64,000 nt of DNA, taken from assembly GCA_036172665.1 (NCBI GenBank), contig CM069870.1:67270212-67334211 (forward strand). The letters are read 5' to 3'. How positions within the stretch are numbered: position 1 is the stretch's first letter; each line of letters begins with the position of its first letter. Both the position numbers and the translations under genes were made by a program. The stretch is from Prosopocoilus inquinatus. Taxonomy: Eukaryota > Arthropoda > Insecta > Coleoptera > Lucanidae. Below, piece by piece: positions 1 through 11,372 of the stretch. The notes under the pieces are model-generated. The model was not told the DNA's origin. It was given only the letters and a program-made list of their open reading frames with translations, and did not search any database.

Positions 1-780
1 CTTTGACTTTCATTCTAATGCTACCTCATATCATTCAACGTCGCTGATCATTTCTATCTTCAACTTCTAGCATCCCTTCCTCTACAGAACATGCTAGATG
101 TTTCGGTCCTGTCGTTTTGTTGCTTCTGACGATCATTCGAATGGCGTCTCATTTCGTCCAACATCACCAGTCATTAAAATCTTCATTTTCCAGTTTTCCT
201 TCCTCCGTACATTATGTTAGAGGTGATACTTCTCTCGTTCTTTCTTTTTGACCGTCATTCTAATGCTTACTCACTTCATCTGACATCATCGATTGTTCCA
301 ATCTACATTGTCCACCTTCTTTTCCTCCAATGGTCTTGCCAGAGGTAACGTTCTTCTACCGTTTTTTCAATAGGTGTCCTTCCTCTTGCTTTTTTCCCCT
401 TTGACTCTCATTTTAATGCTACCTCATTTCATTCAACGTCACTGATCATTCCAATCTTCAACTTCCTGCATCCTTTCCTCTATAGATTACGGTAGAGGTG
501 CCGGTCCTCTCGTTTTCTCCCTTTTGACTGTCATCTTAATGGTATCTCATTTCATCCAATATCACCAGTCATTACAACCTTCATTTTCCAATTTTCTTTC
601 CTCCATAGATCATGTTAGAGGTGACGTTTCTCTTGCTCTTTCCTTTCTTTCATTTTCCACCGTTATTTTAGTGCCAACTCACTTGACATCAATATCATCG
701 ATCATCCCAATCTTCGTCTTCCAGCTCTCTTTTCTCCACACGTCCTGTTAGAGGTCACGACTCTATCATTCCTTCCCCTT
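1..780. repeat. Higher-order tandem repeat, three ~125-130 bp monomers per ~397 bp unit
   Basis: Two successive copies of a ~397 bp unit are visible. The segment starting at 2 (CATTCTAATGCTACCTCAT, then CATTCAACGTC) returns near 400. The segment at 127 returns near 522, and the one at 246 returns, more diverged, near 650. Within a unit the three segments resemble each other (TGAC-YRTCATTCTAATG, CTCATTTCATC, CATCA, GATCATTCC), so this is an A-B-C-A-B-C arrangement. It ends about 50 bp before the first visible ACSF2 exon and probably lies in an intron of that gene. No coding signal is seen. Confidence 0.75.
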
Positions 781-828
781 TTGCATGAAGTCCATTTTAC
801 TTACGGTGGCTCTGGGGGTAAATTTCAG

Positions 829-1567
829 TCAGTTTACGGCTTAACAGAAAACACAGCCGTTGCATTCCATTCCTTGCCCGAAGACGATGATGTCAGATCC
901 ACGACATCCGTCGGTTGCGTCGCGGACCACTTGGAAGTGAAAGTGATCGACGCGGAGGGCAAAGTAGTCCCGCTTGGCCAACCCGGAGAACTCTGCACGC
1001 GGGGCTACTCGAACATGATTGGCTATTGGGGCGACGAGGCGAAAACCGCCGAGATGATCGACAAGGATTGGTGGCTGAAAACAGGGTAAATCCTCACTTT
1101 TCCTTCTTTTTTAATTTCGAAACTGAATCTTCATCTCCACTTCAGCGATCAATTCGTTCTGGATGGGGAGGGTTACGGCAGGATCGTCGGGCGATTGAAA
1201 GAGATGATCATACGCGGGGGCGAGAACATATTCCCCAAGGAAATCGAGGATTTCCTCTACACGCACCCCGACGTCTTAGAAGTCCACGTGAGTCACACGT
1301 CGGGAATTCGGAATTTGGATGCAATTTTCAAGTGGTGGGTTTTAGGTGATTGGTTTGGAACATGAGAGATTGGGGGAGGAGGTGTGTGCTTGCGTCAGGT
1401 TGAAAGACGGGGCGAGCCTCACGAAGCAGCAGCTGGATGAGTTCTGTCGGGGGAAGATCGCGCACTTCAAGGTTCCGAGCCAGCTGAAGATCGTCGAGGA
1501 GTTTCCGAAGACCACTTCGGGGAAAATACAAAAGTTCTTGCTGAGGCAGCAGTTTGAACGGAAATAA
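829..1567 (+). CDS. ACSF2: Acyl-CoA synthetase, ACSF2-type, copy A (last three exons; 5' part outside window)
   Basis: Exons are 829-1085, 1146-1287 and 1346-1567 (TAA), with AG/GT borders and continuous phase. The family (ANL adenylating enzymes) activates medium-chain fatty acids to acyl-CoA with ATP, usually in mitochondria. Visible motifs are YGLTE at the start of the first exon, [14 protein letters not shown] across the first splice, [16 protein letters not shown] (hinge) and the C-terminal catalytic-lysine motif TSGKIQK, followed by a short tail ending ERK. Exon lengths (257 and 142 nt) and phases equal those of the downstream copy, which proves a shared gene structure and a tandem duplication. 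The N-terminal two thirds, including the ATP-binding loop, must lie upstream of position 1, so intactness cannot be judged. No AATAAA is obvious just after the stop. Confidence 0.9.
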
Positions 1568-4428
1568 ATCAGTTGCCTCTGAAAACAAGTGTCTTGATGA
1601 GTTTTCCACCCTCTAAAAATTTAATTCAAAGAAATATTTCTAAGTGATTTTTGATGCCACGTTGGAATTAGGGATTTTCTTTTTTTCACGTTATTTTTAC
1701 TGACGTTATTACGACATTGAATGAAAAGTCTAAAGTGGATAGAAGACTTATGGGGTGCTTACGAGAAGTTCGTTTTAAATTTCGCGCCGATAATTGTAGG
1801 TAGTTCGACAAAATATACTTAGATGGCGCTGGCGGAACACAATTTGAAGCACAATTTTTTAGTTTGTTTATAATTAAAGGTTTTCTAGAGGGTTAAAACA
1901 ATCGCATGGTTAAACGGTTAGGCGGATTACTTTTTGGAGACTCTCGGTGGATACTCTAATGTTTGCATTCGCTGCCGTCGCGAAGCCTGATTGTTTACAT
2001 TAAGTTTTCCACCGCCCTGCGCTCAACTTGCAGGAGTTATAAGGGTTGACTAAATCAGAGGGCAACTTTAACAAGCTTCTAACATTAATTTGGTACGGCG
2101 GGAAAGGAGGGAACACAGTCGCACGATCTCTGGCGGTATTGCGAGGCACGGCGGGGAAGAAGGGCACACAGTCGCACGGTCTATGTGGGTATTGCGATCT
2201 TAATTATTGCTGTTATGACTTGTCACCTACCTGTTTGACAAGTAACAAAGTTTAGCACTGTGACAAATGACTTCAGTGCCGCCTGCAGCGGCTGAGATGG
2301 GACGGTAGGTCTCTCAAACCAACGCGAAATTTAGTCACTCAATTTTTTGGAGGACCACGGGAAAAATTAAGAAAACGCGGTTACGTCCAAAATATATCAA
2401 CATATACTTTATTTTAAATGACGAAAGAAAATGGCGTTCAAGATATAAATCAACGATAGTTAGAGCGAACAGTTATAAAAGTCCCCCGAAGGGACTTAAT
2501 ATTCATGCAAGCGTTACGTAGATTTCGTTCCTAACTAGCCACGTGAAAACGTTCAAAGTCACGAGCTCAACTAAATTATTACCAAATAAATTTAGAGGCA
2601 CGGTAAAAAAAAGGAAAGTTCGCGACTTTGGAGAAGAAGGGAACACAGTCGCAGGTGTGAGTGTCACGTCAGCCTAATCTGAGAGTCTCCGCGCTATAAC
2701 CTTAGCTCGTCAGATCCTCCTTCGTCCAGCATCGGTCGGTGAACGGAGACAATACGATCCTTCGAAGGGCTAGGAGTCAATCCAAAAGCTATCAGCGGAC
2801 GAATGCACTCAACTCGCCCCCACGAATTATTTCGCAGTGGAAGGGCCAGAAATAATACGTCCTAAGAACAGCACAACGGAGTCTAGAAGCCTAACAGAGA
2901 AACGAGGAAAGTCGTAAAACACGAATCGGATTAGCCGACAACGATTAAACACACTTGGTGAAATTAGGCACCAAGCTGACACAAGCGCGTGTTTTTCTTA
3001 GGTAAACCAGTCAGAGACCACCAAAGGCCGTGAGGTATATTTCACCCCTTGTGGAAATATTTCTTCGAGACAACGAAAATACGCACAAAGCACAAGCGGT
3101 TTACTCGAATTGTATATAGAGAATGGAATGTTGCTAACTCGGTTCGGGGAGCGGGGAGAAAAGAAACAAACATAAAGAGAGAAAGATCGAAAGTTGACAG
3201 AAAATCCGACCAAAACGTGACATAAGAATCCACGTATAAGGTTATATGGCAGGGATCGTGGTAGCGTCCGCAGTCAGGCAACCAGGCTTGTTTGAAAGAA
3301 GAATAAAATACAATTTAGTGCCCTTAAATTTTTTTAAATATAAGACCGACACAAGAGGGAATCTTGGTCGAGAATATTCTTCTCACTAAATCGTAGGGAA
3401 TGTTGGCCTTAGAACTCAGGACATTGCTAAAGATTGCTGCCACACGTCACACCAATCACACTAGAGAGAGAAAGCAGAAGATTTGTTGCCAACCTCTCAG
3501 AATAATAATAGTAATTCACATTCGAATAAAGCCGTGGTGTGCGTGATTAAATTTTCGCTTAGAATTTGCTTTGTAACATTTTGACGTTATTGTAAACAAA
3601 AGTAAAACGTAAATAATATATTAAGGTACCTTCTTTTCTTTGTTGTATCCGGTGATGAGTGAAAATTAATTTATTTATCAGTTTTAAAAACTAACAGTGC
3701 CCTTAATTTTGTCTTACAAAATGCCGTTTCTTCTCTTTGCACATTTATTTTGAATTTGTTTCGTAATGTTCTGATGTTAATATTTTTAAATTAATATTTT
3801 TATTTCTTATCCAAAATTGCTAACCGTTGAATGTATGGTTACACAGTATAAGAACCAATATGTACTACGCTGTATGTATAGCCATAGCAACACCCTTACC
3901 TAATCAGCAGGCAACGGAATTATACATTTTATTCGATTAAATACAAACGAGGCGGCAAACGTATAACGCTGCAGCGACGTGTGAATGCACACACGCTCGT
4001 TGCCGCCTCGTTCGAATTAAACCGAACAAAATATATAATTCCGTCCTCTACTAATCAGTTATTGTTAATAATTATTAAAAACAAGCGATGACTGACGTCA
4101 AAGTATGATTACTCAAAATTGTGGCAATAAATTAATTTTGTCAAACAAAATTATTTGTGTATGTCAAGTGAAAATTCTTAGAAAAAAAAATGCCGATACG
4201 CTCGCTGTTGGTAAAAGAAAATTAAGCCTCGTTTGCACTAGACTTAAAAAAAAGCAGACCTCTGCCCCCTTATCACACAAAATATTTAATTTAATATTAT
4301 AATTTATTTGCGTACGCATAAATTCTATAAATAGTTCTTTTAATTATCTATTTATTTATTTAAACGCTTCGATAATAGCATTATCTTTAAGATGCTTGCG
4401 AACCAGTGCTTGTATTGTTCTTCACAGA
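1568..4428. other. Intergenic region between the two ACSF2 copies
   Basis: AT-rich sequence with no convincing exon; open frames here are short and lack splice or family support. It holds a ~60 bp tandem duplication at about 2098-2200 (GGGAAGAAGGGCACACAGTCG type, with another GAACACAGTCGCA at 2641) and an inverted-repeat element at 3914-4044. The promoter of ACSF2 copy B should lie in the last few hundred bases, but no core element could be assigned. Confidence 0.6.
3914..4044. mobile_element. Small inverted-repeat (MITE-like) element
   Basis: About 45 bp at the left (from ACGGAATTATA, including ACGAGGCGGCAA) is the imperfect reverse complement of the right end (TTGCCGCCTCGT through TATAATTCCGT), around a ~40 bp centre. 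CTAATCAG occurs just outside both ends (3900-3907 and 4051-4058) and could be an 8 bp target duplication, as made by hAT-type elements. No coding capacity. Confidence 0.6.
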
Positions 4429-7400
4429 ATGTCAAAGATATTAAATCCAAGAGGCTCAAGATTGATCGCATACGTTCGTTCTTCGTCTTCTGCAAAATGG
4501 TAAGTCGCTTTGTCGTTGCTTTGTCGTACTGTCGTCTGTCTTTAATGGGAAGCAAATCATCTACAGTTTTTTTTTTTATATTGTTTATTTGCTCTTTGTT
4601 TTAACGCATAACACTTGCACAAACATATGGTCGTCAAAACTGACGAATACTTTCACTAATATGGTCGCCGAAAACTGATAAAAACTTTCATTAACGTGGT
4701 CGTCAAAACAAAGTGCAAGTAAACAATATCGTAAAGACGAAGCAAGGGCCCACAACCCGATAATTTGTTTTTGATTGTAGGCGAAGACACTTCACCAAAC
4801 TCAGCTACATCCACCACATAGGCAAAGAACCCCTTCACAGCTTAACCATAGGCAACCTCCTGGAGTTATCCGCGGAGAAATACGGCTCGAGACCCGCCCT
4901 CATATCGCGCCATCAAAATCGAAGCTTAACCTTCGCGGAGGTCCTCGAGCAAGCGGATAGGTTGGCCGCGGGGTTGTTGTCTTTGGGGCTGGTGCCAGGG
5001 GACCACGTCGGAATTTGGTCGCCCAACACTTTGGAGTGGTACCTGACGATGATGGCGTGCAATCGAGCCGGCTTGCTTTTCGTAAGGACCTTCTTGCCCT
5101 CCTTGCCAAAAACGACACAGACCTCATCGACCTTTCCAGGTGACCATCAACCCTGCATACCAGGCCCCGGAAATCGAGTATTGCATCAAGAAGGTGGGCC
5201 TGAAGGGGATAGTGTGCGCGCACAAGTTCAAAACGCAAGATTATTACGAGATGCTTCGCAGTGTGTCCGGTAACCTAGGAGAAAGCGAACCTGGAAGGTT
5301 AAAATCACCGAGAGTGCCCATGTTGAAGACCGTCGTTGTGGTAACTGAAGACAGTTTGAGGTAAATCAAGTTTTACTTTATCTGCAAAGCACTGCAATGC
5401 AAGATAAATCAAGATTTGCCGGAAGAAAATAAATTTGAACGAATTTACAGTAACGCGTAAGAAGCGCACCTGTAATTACACAAAGGGTTCTATTATTCCG
5501 TGCGACGTGCGGCGACGAGTTCGCTTACTTACACTATTTCTGTACATAGAATCTGTTGTGTGATGTGATCATAAATATGACTACTTAGGCCCGATCTTAC
5601 CACCTCCTGATAAATTTAACCGTCGGTTAATATCCTAGGAAACCATTATCAGCGCAAAGGTTTCCAAGGATATTAACCGACCGTTAAATTTATCAGGAGG
5701 TGGTAAGATCGAGCCTTAGTAGTGGAAGCAGCTTTTTTTACGCAAGTAGGGATTCGAACCTGCCAAAAAATATTTAGAGCGCAACTAAATAAAATTAAGT
5801 AAGTTTATTTTAGGGGCACGTACTCATTCGGGGAAGTCCTCGACCGAGCCGATGAAAACAAAACGAAGTGCGTCCAGCGAAACCAAAACAGTATCCAAGC
5901 AGACGACGCCTGCAACATCCAGTTCACATCGGTACCAAAACAGTGGCGCGCGCCCAAAACCAACTTATTACATTACGCCGCCGTTTTAGGGCACGACCGG
6001 CGAGCCGAAGGCCACCGTCTTGTCGCACTTCAACATCGTCAATAACGGCCGAAACGTCGGCTTGCGGGCCGAGTATGACCGGAAATCGCACCGACTCTGC
6101 GTCCCGGTGCCTTTCTTCCACACTTACGGGGTGACGATAGCCATTATTGGAAGTTTGAGTTGCGGAACTACCATCGTGCTACCGGACGCCTCTTTTAACC
6201 CTAGGAGGACGTTGGAAGCGCTGGAAGAGGAGCGGTAAATACTCAAAACTATCTCTTTTGCACTTGTCAGATATGATGTCTCCTCATATCTGACATTCTG
6301 ACTGCCGTCATTTTCATGTCTGTCATTCTCACAGCCGATCCGTCACTTTAACGTCTGTCATCGTGACGTCGCTTCTTTAGTTGCTACGCGACGGATGCAT
6401 ACGGGTCCCGTCCGTCGTATGTGTCCGTCGCTTAGCAACTGAAGAAGCGACGTCACGATGACAGACGTCAAAGTGACGGAAGTCAAGGAATGTTATCAAA
6501 ATGACGTCTGCGAGTTTGAGGTTAATTCACATCTGTCATTTTTAGACCACTTTTTTTATTGCTAAACGACGAGCGAAATCCTATAAGAGCATGAGGACTT
6601 AACTTGAAATCCCTTCAATTTCCTTGTTAAATGAAAAACGTCTGTCGAATTGTAACAAGAAGCTTCTCCGGTTCGTCAAGAGATGACGCGACATCGTCAG
6701 TACAATTTAACTATATCTTCGAGAACTGTACCAGATCTAGCTTTGATGGTCACCTAAGAAAGAGAAAGTTATACTTCGATTCTCAAAAAAAAAGAGAAAG
6801 TCTCTGCCGAACAAACAAACAAACAAAATTTTGCAATTCATCAAGAGATGCCGGAACTATCTGCAAACTGTTTTACGATTCGATTATCTGCATTAAGAAA
6901 GTTTCCTAGTTCATCAACAGCTGGCACCACTGATTCTTAAGTATGGACTTTATTAACTATAAACGAAAGCGACTCTTGTCCGATGAAAATTGCAATTAAC
7001 TATAATATTCGAAGCATCGCAGGTGACATAATTTTTCGCTTTTACCAAACACGTAAAAACGTTTTACTGTTTAAAAATAAAACTCTTTAATGCTTATTAA
7101 TCGCTTCAAATGAGAAAAGATGGCAGAATCGTATGCAAAGTATAATTTTGCGAGGGTACGGCAATCATGTAATAAATTTATTTCGTGAAATAATTTCTTA
7201 CAATTCGATTCCTACAAAAAGAATATGTTAAATTGTTGCAAAAAACTTCCCCGACTCATCGAGAGGTGGCGGCAAAGTCGTAATGTCTAATTTCACGAGG
7301 ATTATACGAGACAGAACTTCTCAATTTTTATCGACCATTCAGAAAGGTTCATTCTTAAAATTGAAATCTCTTGCAAATCGTTTCCCAAAAAATGCTTCAA

Positions 7401-8229
7401 ATAAACAAAAGTTGGCGGCATCGTCTGCAAAGCGAGATAAATTCTTACAATTCGATTCCTAAGTAGAAAACGAGAGTAGGTTAAGTTGCTTGAACAAACT
7501 TCCCCAATTCAATAAGAGATGGCGGCAACGTTCGCAATTGTAATTTCACGAGAATTACAAGAAATAGAATTTTGGACTTTTTTCCGTCATGTAGAAAAGG
7601 TTCGTTTTTAAAATCGAAATCTCCTATACTTACAGGTCGAATACCTGAAAGCGTTTCTATGAGAACTACATCATGAAAATTTTTCCAGTTCACCAAGAGA
7701 TGGCAGCATCATTTGCAATGTATAATTCGATGATAATCTTTTTTGAAACAGCCTCACGGTTTCTTTCTCCTATCCAAAATTCAAAATCAAATTGCTTATA
7801 GTAAATCGCTCGGTTCGGCAAGAAATGGCGGCGACGGCGTTTGCAAAATGTAATTTCACGAGTCACGAGCTTCATAATAATCACGTAAAAAAGTTATAAT
7901 AATTTCTCACAATTCCTTTCACAAAAAGAGATACCGTCAAATTACTTCAAATTATTTTGTAGATTCATCAAGATATGACGACATCGTGCACAAAATACAA
8001 TTTCACGATACTTTACCCATCTTTTCCCAGTACCTTTAAAATTTTTTTTTACAATTCACTTCCGAGGGAGAGAGAAAGAGAGTGAGCATGTTAAATTGCT
8101 TTAGAAAAGCTTAAATGGCTTCGAATAATTTTTTCGGTTCGCCAAGAGATGGCGACATCACGATACTTTTCATCTTTTTCTAGTAACATAAACTATTATC
8201 TTTTAATTATTTTTTTTACAATTCGCTTT

Positions 8230-8260
<31 letters not shown>

Positions 8261-11231
8261 AAGTGAGAGAAACAATGTTAAATTTCTTCAGAAAAACTTT
8301 CCTGTTTCATCAAGAGATGGCGGCAATGTCTGTAAAGTATAATTTCATTATAGAACTATTACATGAGATAACATTTTTAACTTTTTACCGATCGCAAAAA
8401 AAATTAACTAAACCCTTACAGTTCGATTCCCTGAAAGAGAATCCGTGGAAATTGCGTCTGGAAAGTATCTCAGTTCATTCAGAGATGGCGACGCAGTCTA
8501 TAAAATATAACTTCTACACACTTTCGTTTTTAACAACTAGAAAAAATTTGTTAAATTGCGGTGTAGATTCATCGAGAGATGGCACCGCCGTCTACAAAAT
8601 CCAATATTTCGGGGTTTGTACATAACAGAACATTCGGGAAGCCTTCTACAAAATCGTAAATTTTATCTCCGAAAAACAAAGGACTCAGCGTTCAGACGTG
8701 GCTTCGTTTTCTTTTTTCAATGCACAAAAAAGGTACTTTCAAATAAATTGTCGAAAAATCATCTTTTAAATATTTTTTTTTCTTACAACTCGCTTCTGAT
8801 AGAGAGAGAGAGATAGAGCGAGAATTGCTTTAGAAAATCTTTCCACGAGATAGAATCTTTCATTTTTTACGATTTATTTATTTATTTATCATATATCATG
8901 CAAAAAAAAAAACAATTGATCAAACCCTTACAATCCGATTCTCTGAAAAAGATTGCTTGGAAAAATTGCGTCAAAAAAAGTTTCGTAGTCAGATATGACG
9001 ACACAGTCGCCTCTAGAGATTCAATCACTCTAAACGACTAAAGAAATGTTCTTTTTAAATCTATTCTCTTACAATACGATTTCCACATTAAAAAAAACTT
9101 TGCTTGTTTATCGAGAGATGGCGACGCCCGTAAAGCATAATACGTACTTTAAAGATTACAGCGCTTTTCACCGTTAATGGAAAAATGTTATTTTTTGAAT
9201 CTAAGAGAGTCTGCTAAATTGCTTTAAAACTTTCCAGATTCGCCAAGAGATGGCGGCGCCATCATCTATAAAACCCAACGTTTCGGGTTTATACGAAACA
9301 GGATGGTTTCTTGCACTTCTACAAAATCGTTAATTTTTCTGCGAAAGAACTAAAGAAAATTGTTGTTGGCGCGAAAGGGCTTCGAAGGCGTCGTTTTCTC
9401 ACTTTTCTTTTTTCTGAAAATTTCAACGTTTCTGGCTTTCCTCGTTTTCTCCAATTTTCTTTTTACAAAAACTGATACCACAACCGCTTGTTAGTAACGT
9501 CCCTCATTTTCATTTTATCAAAAGTAATTAGAACTTGGACATTTGGCAGCGTTGCTTCAGATTGTAAAAATTATATCTACACCTCTCTCCCATTGCTGCG
9601 TTGACTCTGGCGCGGATTTTAGATAACATTATTAGTACAAAGCTTTACGATTTCTTCAAGTCTGGGCGTAACTTTTGTTCAGCAACGTAAACGGTAGGCT
9701 TGCTGGACGCTCATTGGCGCTTTGGTGATGAGTAGATCATGAATAAGTGGCGCTTAGTATCTGTGTGTAATAGAGCACTTAGCGTGTGCGCATGTGTAGT
9801 AAGCCAGACTTCACAACAGAGCGCTTAGCGCGCGCGTGTGTTTACATGGTACGCCAGACTACAACAGAGAGCGCTTAGCTCTTAGCCTGTCAATGATAAT
9901 ATTTAAAACTTGATAACAAGACGGTTTGCACCGTATTATTAAATTCGTAGTTTCGACTTGTCCCGCAGTATAAAATAGGAACGACAACTGTAGAGAAAGA
10001 GGTTCAAAAAACTCATCACATATCAAAATTCCTTTCGTTTGTTTCTTGGATTTCCTTTTTAGGTGTACTATGGTGTGCGGAACCCCGACCATGTACGTGG
10101 ACTTGATAAACCACCAGAAACAAAAGAACGCGAACTTGTCCTCCGTGGAAATCGCGCTGAGCGGAGGAGCAACGTGCTCGCCGCATCTGTTCAAGCAAAT
10201 GAAGGAGGTGCTGCATGTCAAAAAAGTCAAGGTGAGCAATTCAAGTACGTAGGTATTATGGGAAAAGCAACTTTATTTTAGTCTCTGTTTGGGATGACCG
10301 AGGCGTCGCCGGTCATATTCGAGTCGCTACCGGACGACGACGAGGAGAAATCCACTGCGACCGTCGGGCACGTCGGGGACCATCTTGAGGTGAAGGTCAT
10401 CGACGAGGACGGTAGGACCGTACCGTTTGGAACGCCCGGGGAACTCTGTGTGCGAGGGTACGGGAACATGTTGGGGTACTGGGATGACGCAAACGGAACC
10501 AGGGCTATGATTGGCTACGACAATTGGTTAAAAACTGGGTATTTATCCCTAACCCCCGCCCCCCAACCCCATTCAAGCTTTTTTTATCGTTTGCTTCGGT
10601 TACAGAGACCGATTCGTGCTTGAGGAGAACGGCTACGGTAAAATCGTGGGGAGGTTGAAGGACCTTATTATCAGAGGGGGCGAAAATATTTTCCCGAGGG
10701 AAGTCGAGGACTTGCTGAACACGCACCCGGATATTTTGGAATGTCACGTGAGTGTGTATGTGTGTTTGCTTGCATTTTTAACAGGGTTTCCGGTTGGAAC
10801 GCGTCGCAAAAAACCACAAAGGAAATAACCTGGTCTTTTCCCCCCAAAACAGGTGGGAAACTAGCTAGATCTTTGATGATCTTTTGTGAAAAACCAACTG
10901 GAAACCCTGGTCAACCTTTCGGAAGTGGAAATGTTGATTGATTCGGTTTTTCCCGGATTCGCTTTAGGTCATTGGTTTAACCCACGAGCGCCTGGGGGAA
11001 GAAGTCTGCGCTTGCGTTAGATTAAAGCAAGGAGGCTCGCTCACCCTAAACGACCTCGCGGAGTTCTGCAAGGGCAAACTATCACACTTCAAGATACCCA
11101 GCCAACTCAGGATAGTAGGAGACTTCCCCAAAACCCAGTCGGGGAAAATCCAGAAGTTCAAGCTGCGAGAGAAATACGACGATGCCCAAGGTGGGGAAAA
11201 CGCGTTCCAATACAAACAGGAGATGCTGTAA
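4429..11231 (+). CDS. ACSF2: Acyl-CoA synthetase, ACSF2-type, copy B (complete, 9 coding exons, 595 aa)
   Basis: Exons: 4429-4499, 4781-5081, 5140-5360, 5814-5931, 5990-6234, 10063-10231, 10282-10538, 10606-10747, 10968-11231. They sum to 1788 nt with every phase consistent. The product should make acyl-CoA from medium-chain fatty acids and ATP in the mitochondrion. Residues 1-39 contain eight Lys/Arg and no acidic residue, like a matrix-targeting leader, which supports the ATG at 4429. Motifs: NPAYQ after exon 3 starts, [12 protein letters not shown] (235-246), FGMTE (378-382), [11 protein letters not shown] (460-462), [22 protein letters not shown] (catalytic Lys568). Length is close to human ACSF2 (615). 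Oddities: Ala245 replaces the usual Gly of the GxPKG loop, FGMTE has Phe for Tyr, and the tail after SGKIQK is longer than in copy A. Intron 4 is only 58 bp and cuts the ATP-binding motif; intron 5 is 3.8 kb of repeats. The gene may have diverged in substrate use. Confidence 0.92.
5581..5722. mobile_element. Palindromic element in ACSF2 copy B intron 3
   Basis: Two ~60 bp arms are nearly exact reverse complements. The left runs from CTACTTAGGCCCGATCTTAC to GGAAACC and the right from GGTTTCC to GATCGAGCCTTAGTAG, with a ~15 bp loop. It shares the blocks GATAAATTTA and AGGAAACCATT with the hairpin at 30597-30722, so the two may be one family. It is transcribed inside the ACSF2 pre-mRNA. Confidence 0.75.
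6339..6480. mobile_element. Long hairpin element
   Basis: Left arm TCCGTCACTTTAACGTCTGTC... and right arm ...GACAGACGTCAAAGTGACGGA are near-perfect complements of about 65 bp, joined by a ~10 bp spacer. The arms carry several TGACGTC blocks. Degenerate GTCTGTCATT copies flank the left side (6290-6330). Confidence 0.75.
6660..9330. repeat. Array of ~16 diverged units centred on TTCRYCAAGAGATGGCGGC
   Basis: The core recurs near 6671, 6838, 7105, 7253, 7405, 7506, 7689, 7813, 7962, 8136, 8305, 8472, 8567, 8985, 9106 and 9237. It is usually followed by a run like GTCTGCAAAGTATAATTTCACGAG. A second block, CTTACAATTCGATTCC, sits between many cores (7199, 7445, 7908, 8049, 8216, 8416, 8783, 8928, 9069). 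Spacing is most often 120-175 bp. This is an old tandem array with strong divergence outside the core. It is not coding: the open frames cross unit borders at random. Confidence 0.75.
9750..9890. repeat. Short tandem repeat, ~48 bp unit (GAGCGCTTAGCG)
   Basis: The block GAGCGCTTAGC, with GTGTGCG and GCCAGACTWCA, repeats at about 9775, 9821 and 9871, with a partial copy near 9750. It is more CG-rich than the surrounding intron. Confidence 0.6.
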
Positions 11232-11264
11232 ATTGTATTTGTGTATACTTGTGCATACGCTAAC

Positions 11265-11270
11265 AATAAA
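11265..11270 (+). terminator. Polyadenylation signal AATAAA of ACSF2 copy B
   Basis: AATAAA lies 34 bp after the TAA of copy B, at a normal distance for cleavage. The PGM2 stop on the other strand is at 11373, so the two 3' UTRs probably meet or overlap in the 141 bp between the stops. Confidence 0.7.
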
Positions 11271-11372
11271 ACTAATCAACACCTAATAGAATGTAAGAAG
11301 AATAATAATAATAATAAATAGTGAAATGGTCTAAAATTTTTTGCTTCTGCAAAAGCTAATACTGAGTCAGCG

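Larger units (their letters stand above)
6235..10062 (+). other. Intron 5 of ACSF2 copy B (3.8 kb, repeat-filled)
   Basis: Donor GGTAAAT at 6234/6235 and acceptor TTTTTAG at 10062. The intron contains a hairpin (6339-6480), a long array of diverged units around GAGATGGCGGC (6660-9330), GA-rich simple repeats near 8070 and 8235-8262, and a ~48 bp tandem repeat at 9750-9890. No exon was found in it, and exons 5 and 6 join in frame. Confidence 0.8.

Noticed and set aside
1328..1609. Minus-strand frame opposite the last ACSF2 copy A exon
   Set aside because: Shadow of the coding strand; the plus strand carries the family motifs.
5743..5764. tRNA-like B box (minus strand AGGTTCGAATCCC)
   Set aside because: No A box, no cloverleaf and no matching acceptor stem at tRNA distance; a chance match or a very old tRNA-derived repeat.
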